6,295 nucleotides of DNA from Flavobacteriales bacterium (GTDB lineage Bacteria; Bacteroidota; Bacteroidia; Flavobacteriales; UA16): assembly GCA_002683735.1 (NCBI GenBank), contig NYTZ01000147.1, positions 1-6,295 on the forward strand, given 5' to 3'. Numbering within the stretch: the stretch's first letter is position 1; each line of letters begins with the position of its first letter. Below are positions 5,895 to 6,295 of this stretch, one piece after another. The notes beneath the pieces are model-generated. The model ran no database searches. It was not told where the DNA came from and was given only the letters and a program-made list of their open reading frames with translations. The translations under genes and the position numbers were made by a program.

Positions 5895-6295
5895 TCAGCT
5901 GAAAATCAATGCGGCCAGACCGGCCACAGCACAGTAAACGGCAAAGCCGGTGAATCCATTGCGCTTCACAAGGGAAATCATAAACCGGCACGCCCACCAC
6001 CCGCTGATGAACGAGGCCAACGCACCGATCAACAAAGCCGTGGACGACACAGCGGAGGCCACATTGGCCGTCCCTTCCATTAGGTCTTTGACTTCGAGTG
6101 CTGTTGCGCCGAGGATGGGCGGGAGCACCATCAAAAAGCTGAATCGAGCCGCCTCCGCCCGGTCCACACCGAGCAACAACGCAGCCGAGATGGTGGCGCC
6201 GCTTCGGCTGATGCCCGGGAGCACGGCCACCGCCTGTGCCACGCCGATCACCAATGCCTGAAACCAGCCGACCGGAACGCCTTCGCGGCCCCGAA
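5895..6295 (-). CDS. uppP: Undecaprenyl-diphosphate phosphatase, C-terminal part
   Basis: The C-terminal roughly 133 residues of UppP (BacA), an integral inner-membrane phosphatase that turns undecaprenyl diphosphate into the monophosphate carrier used for peptidoglycan and other surface polymers. It is also linked to bacitracin resistance. The frame is open to the window edge, so the start and the N-terminal half, including the family's catalytic glutamates, lie outside. Visible are a GWFQALVIGVAQ segment, the conserved PGISRSGATIS motif with the active-site Ser and Arg, the AARFSFLMVLPPILGA helix typical of the family, and further membrane segments ending in a hydrophobic helix before the TGA at 5897-5895. 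Full-length homologues are about 260-280 residues, so about half is present. The lipoprotein gene follows after 2 nt. The TTG codon at 6254 is internal and is not the start. Confidence 0.95.
   Translation of the reverse strand, partial: RGREGVPVGWFQALVIGVAQAVAVLPGISRSGATISAALLLGVDRAEAARFSFLMVLPPILGATALEVKDLMEGTANVASAVSSTALLIGALASFISGWWACRFMISLVKRNGFTGFAVYCAVAGLAALIFS

Noticed and set aside
5893..6000. Longer start of the lipoprotein (to 215 residues)
   Set aside because: The added segment lies inside uppP, and the ATG at 5892 gives a canonical lipoprotein signal peptide.
1..6295. An undescribed defence, mobile or biosynthetic system
   Set aside because: All genes seen belong to common chromosomal envelope, sensing or housekeeping families. 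No integrase, transposase, direct-repeat array, toxin-antitoxin pair or biosynthetic cluster is visible.

Overview
This 6.3 kb window looks like an ordinary chromosomal stretch from a GC-rich member of the Bacteroidota. The evidence is a histidine kinase with the KETAHQLGTPLS-type H-box common in that phylum, an AsmA-like protein of Bacteroidota style, little sign of Shine-Dalgarno sequences before the starts, a tRNA without an encoded CCA, and candidate TTTG/TAnnTTTG-type promoter elements. The phylum call is an inference. I cannot name a genus. I see no mobile element, CRISPR array, phage gene or rRNA.

Layout from left to right. A tRNA-Leu(CAA) gene (73-153, minus) lies 23 bp downstream of a membrane sensor histidine kinase (177-1670, minus). 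A 216-bp intergenic region (1671-1886) follows. It holds a convincing terminator hairpin for the upstream gene, a candidate kinase promoter right after it, and an inverted repeat that overlaps both. Next is a large single-pass AsmA-like envelope protein (1887-4499, minus). A 117-bp divergent intergenic region separates it from an exported, probably lipid-anchored superoxide dismutase with manganese-type signature residues (4617-5363, plus). The dismutase gene ends tail-to-tail, with an 11-bp overlap, on a small unrecognised lipoprotein gene (5353-5892, minus). That gene sits 2 bp downstream of the 3' part of uppP (5895 to the window edge, minus), which encodes undecaprenyl-diphosphate phosphatase.

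The theme is the cell envelope. uppP recycles the lipid carrier for peptidoglycan and other surface glycans, the lipoprotein is co-expressed with it, the AsmA-like protein belongs to a family linked to lipid traffic and outer membrane assembly, the dismutase works outside the cytoplasm, and the kinase senses through a roughly 225-residue extracytoplasmic domain. Only uppP and the lipoprotein look like a true operon. No cognate response regulator is present. I did not find a previously undescribed system. The best points for a second look are the overlapping RNA/DNA structures at 1698-1755, the exported Mn-type dismutase, and the uppP-coupled lipoprotein of unknown function.
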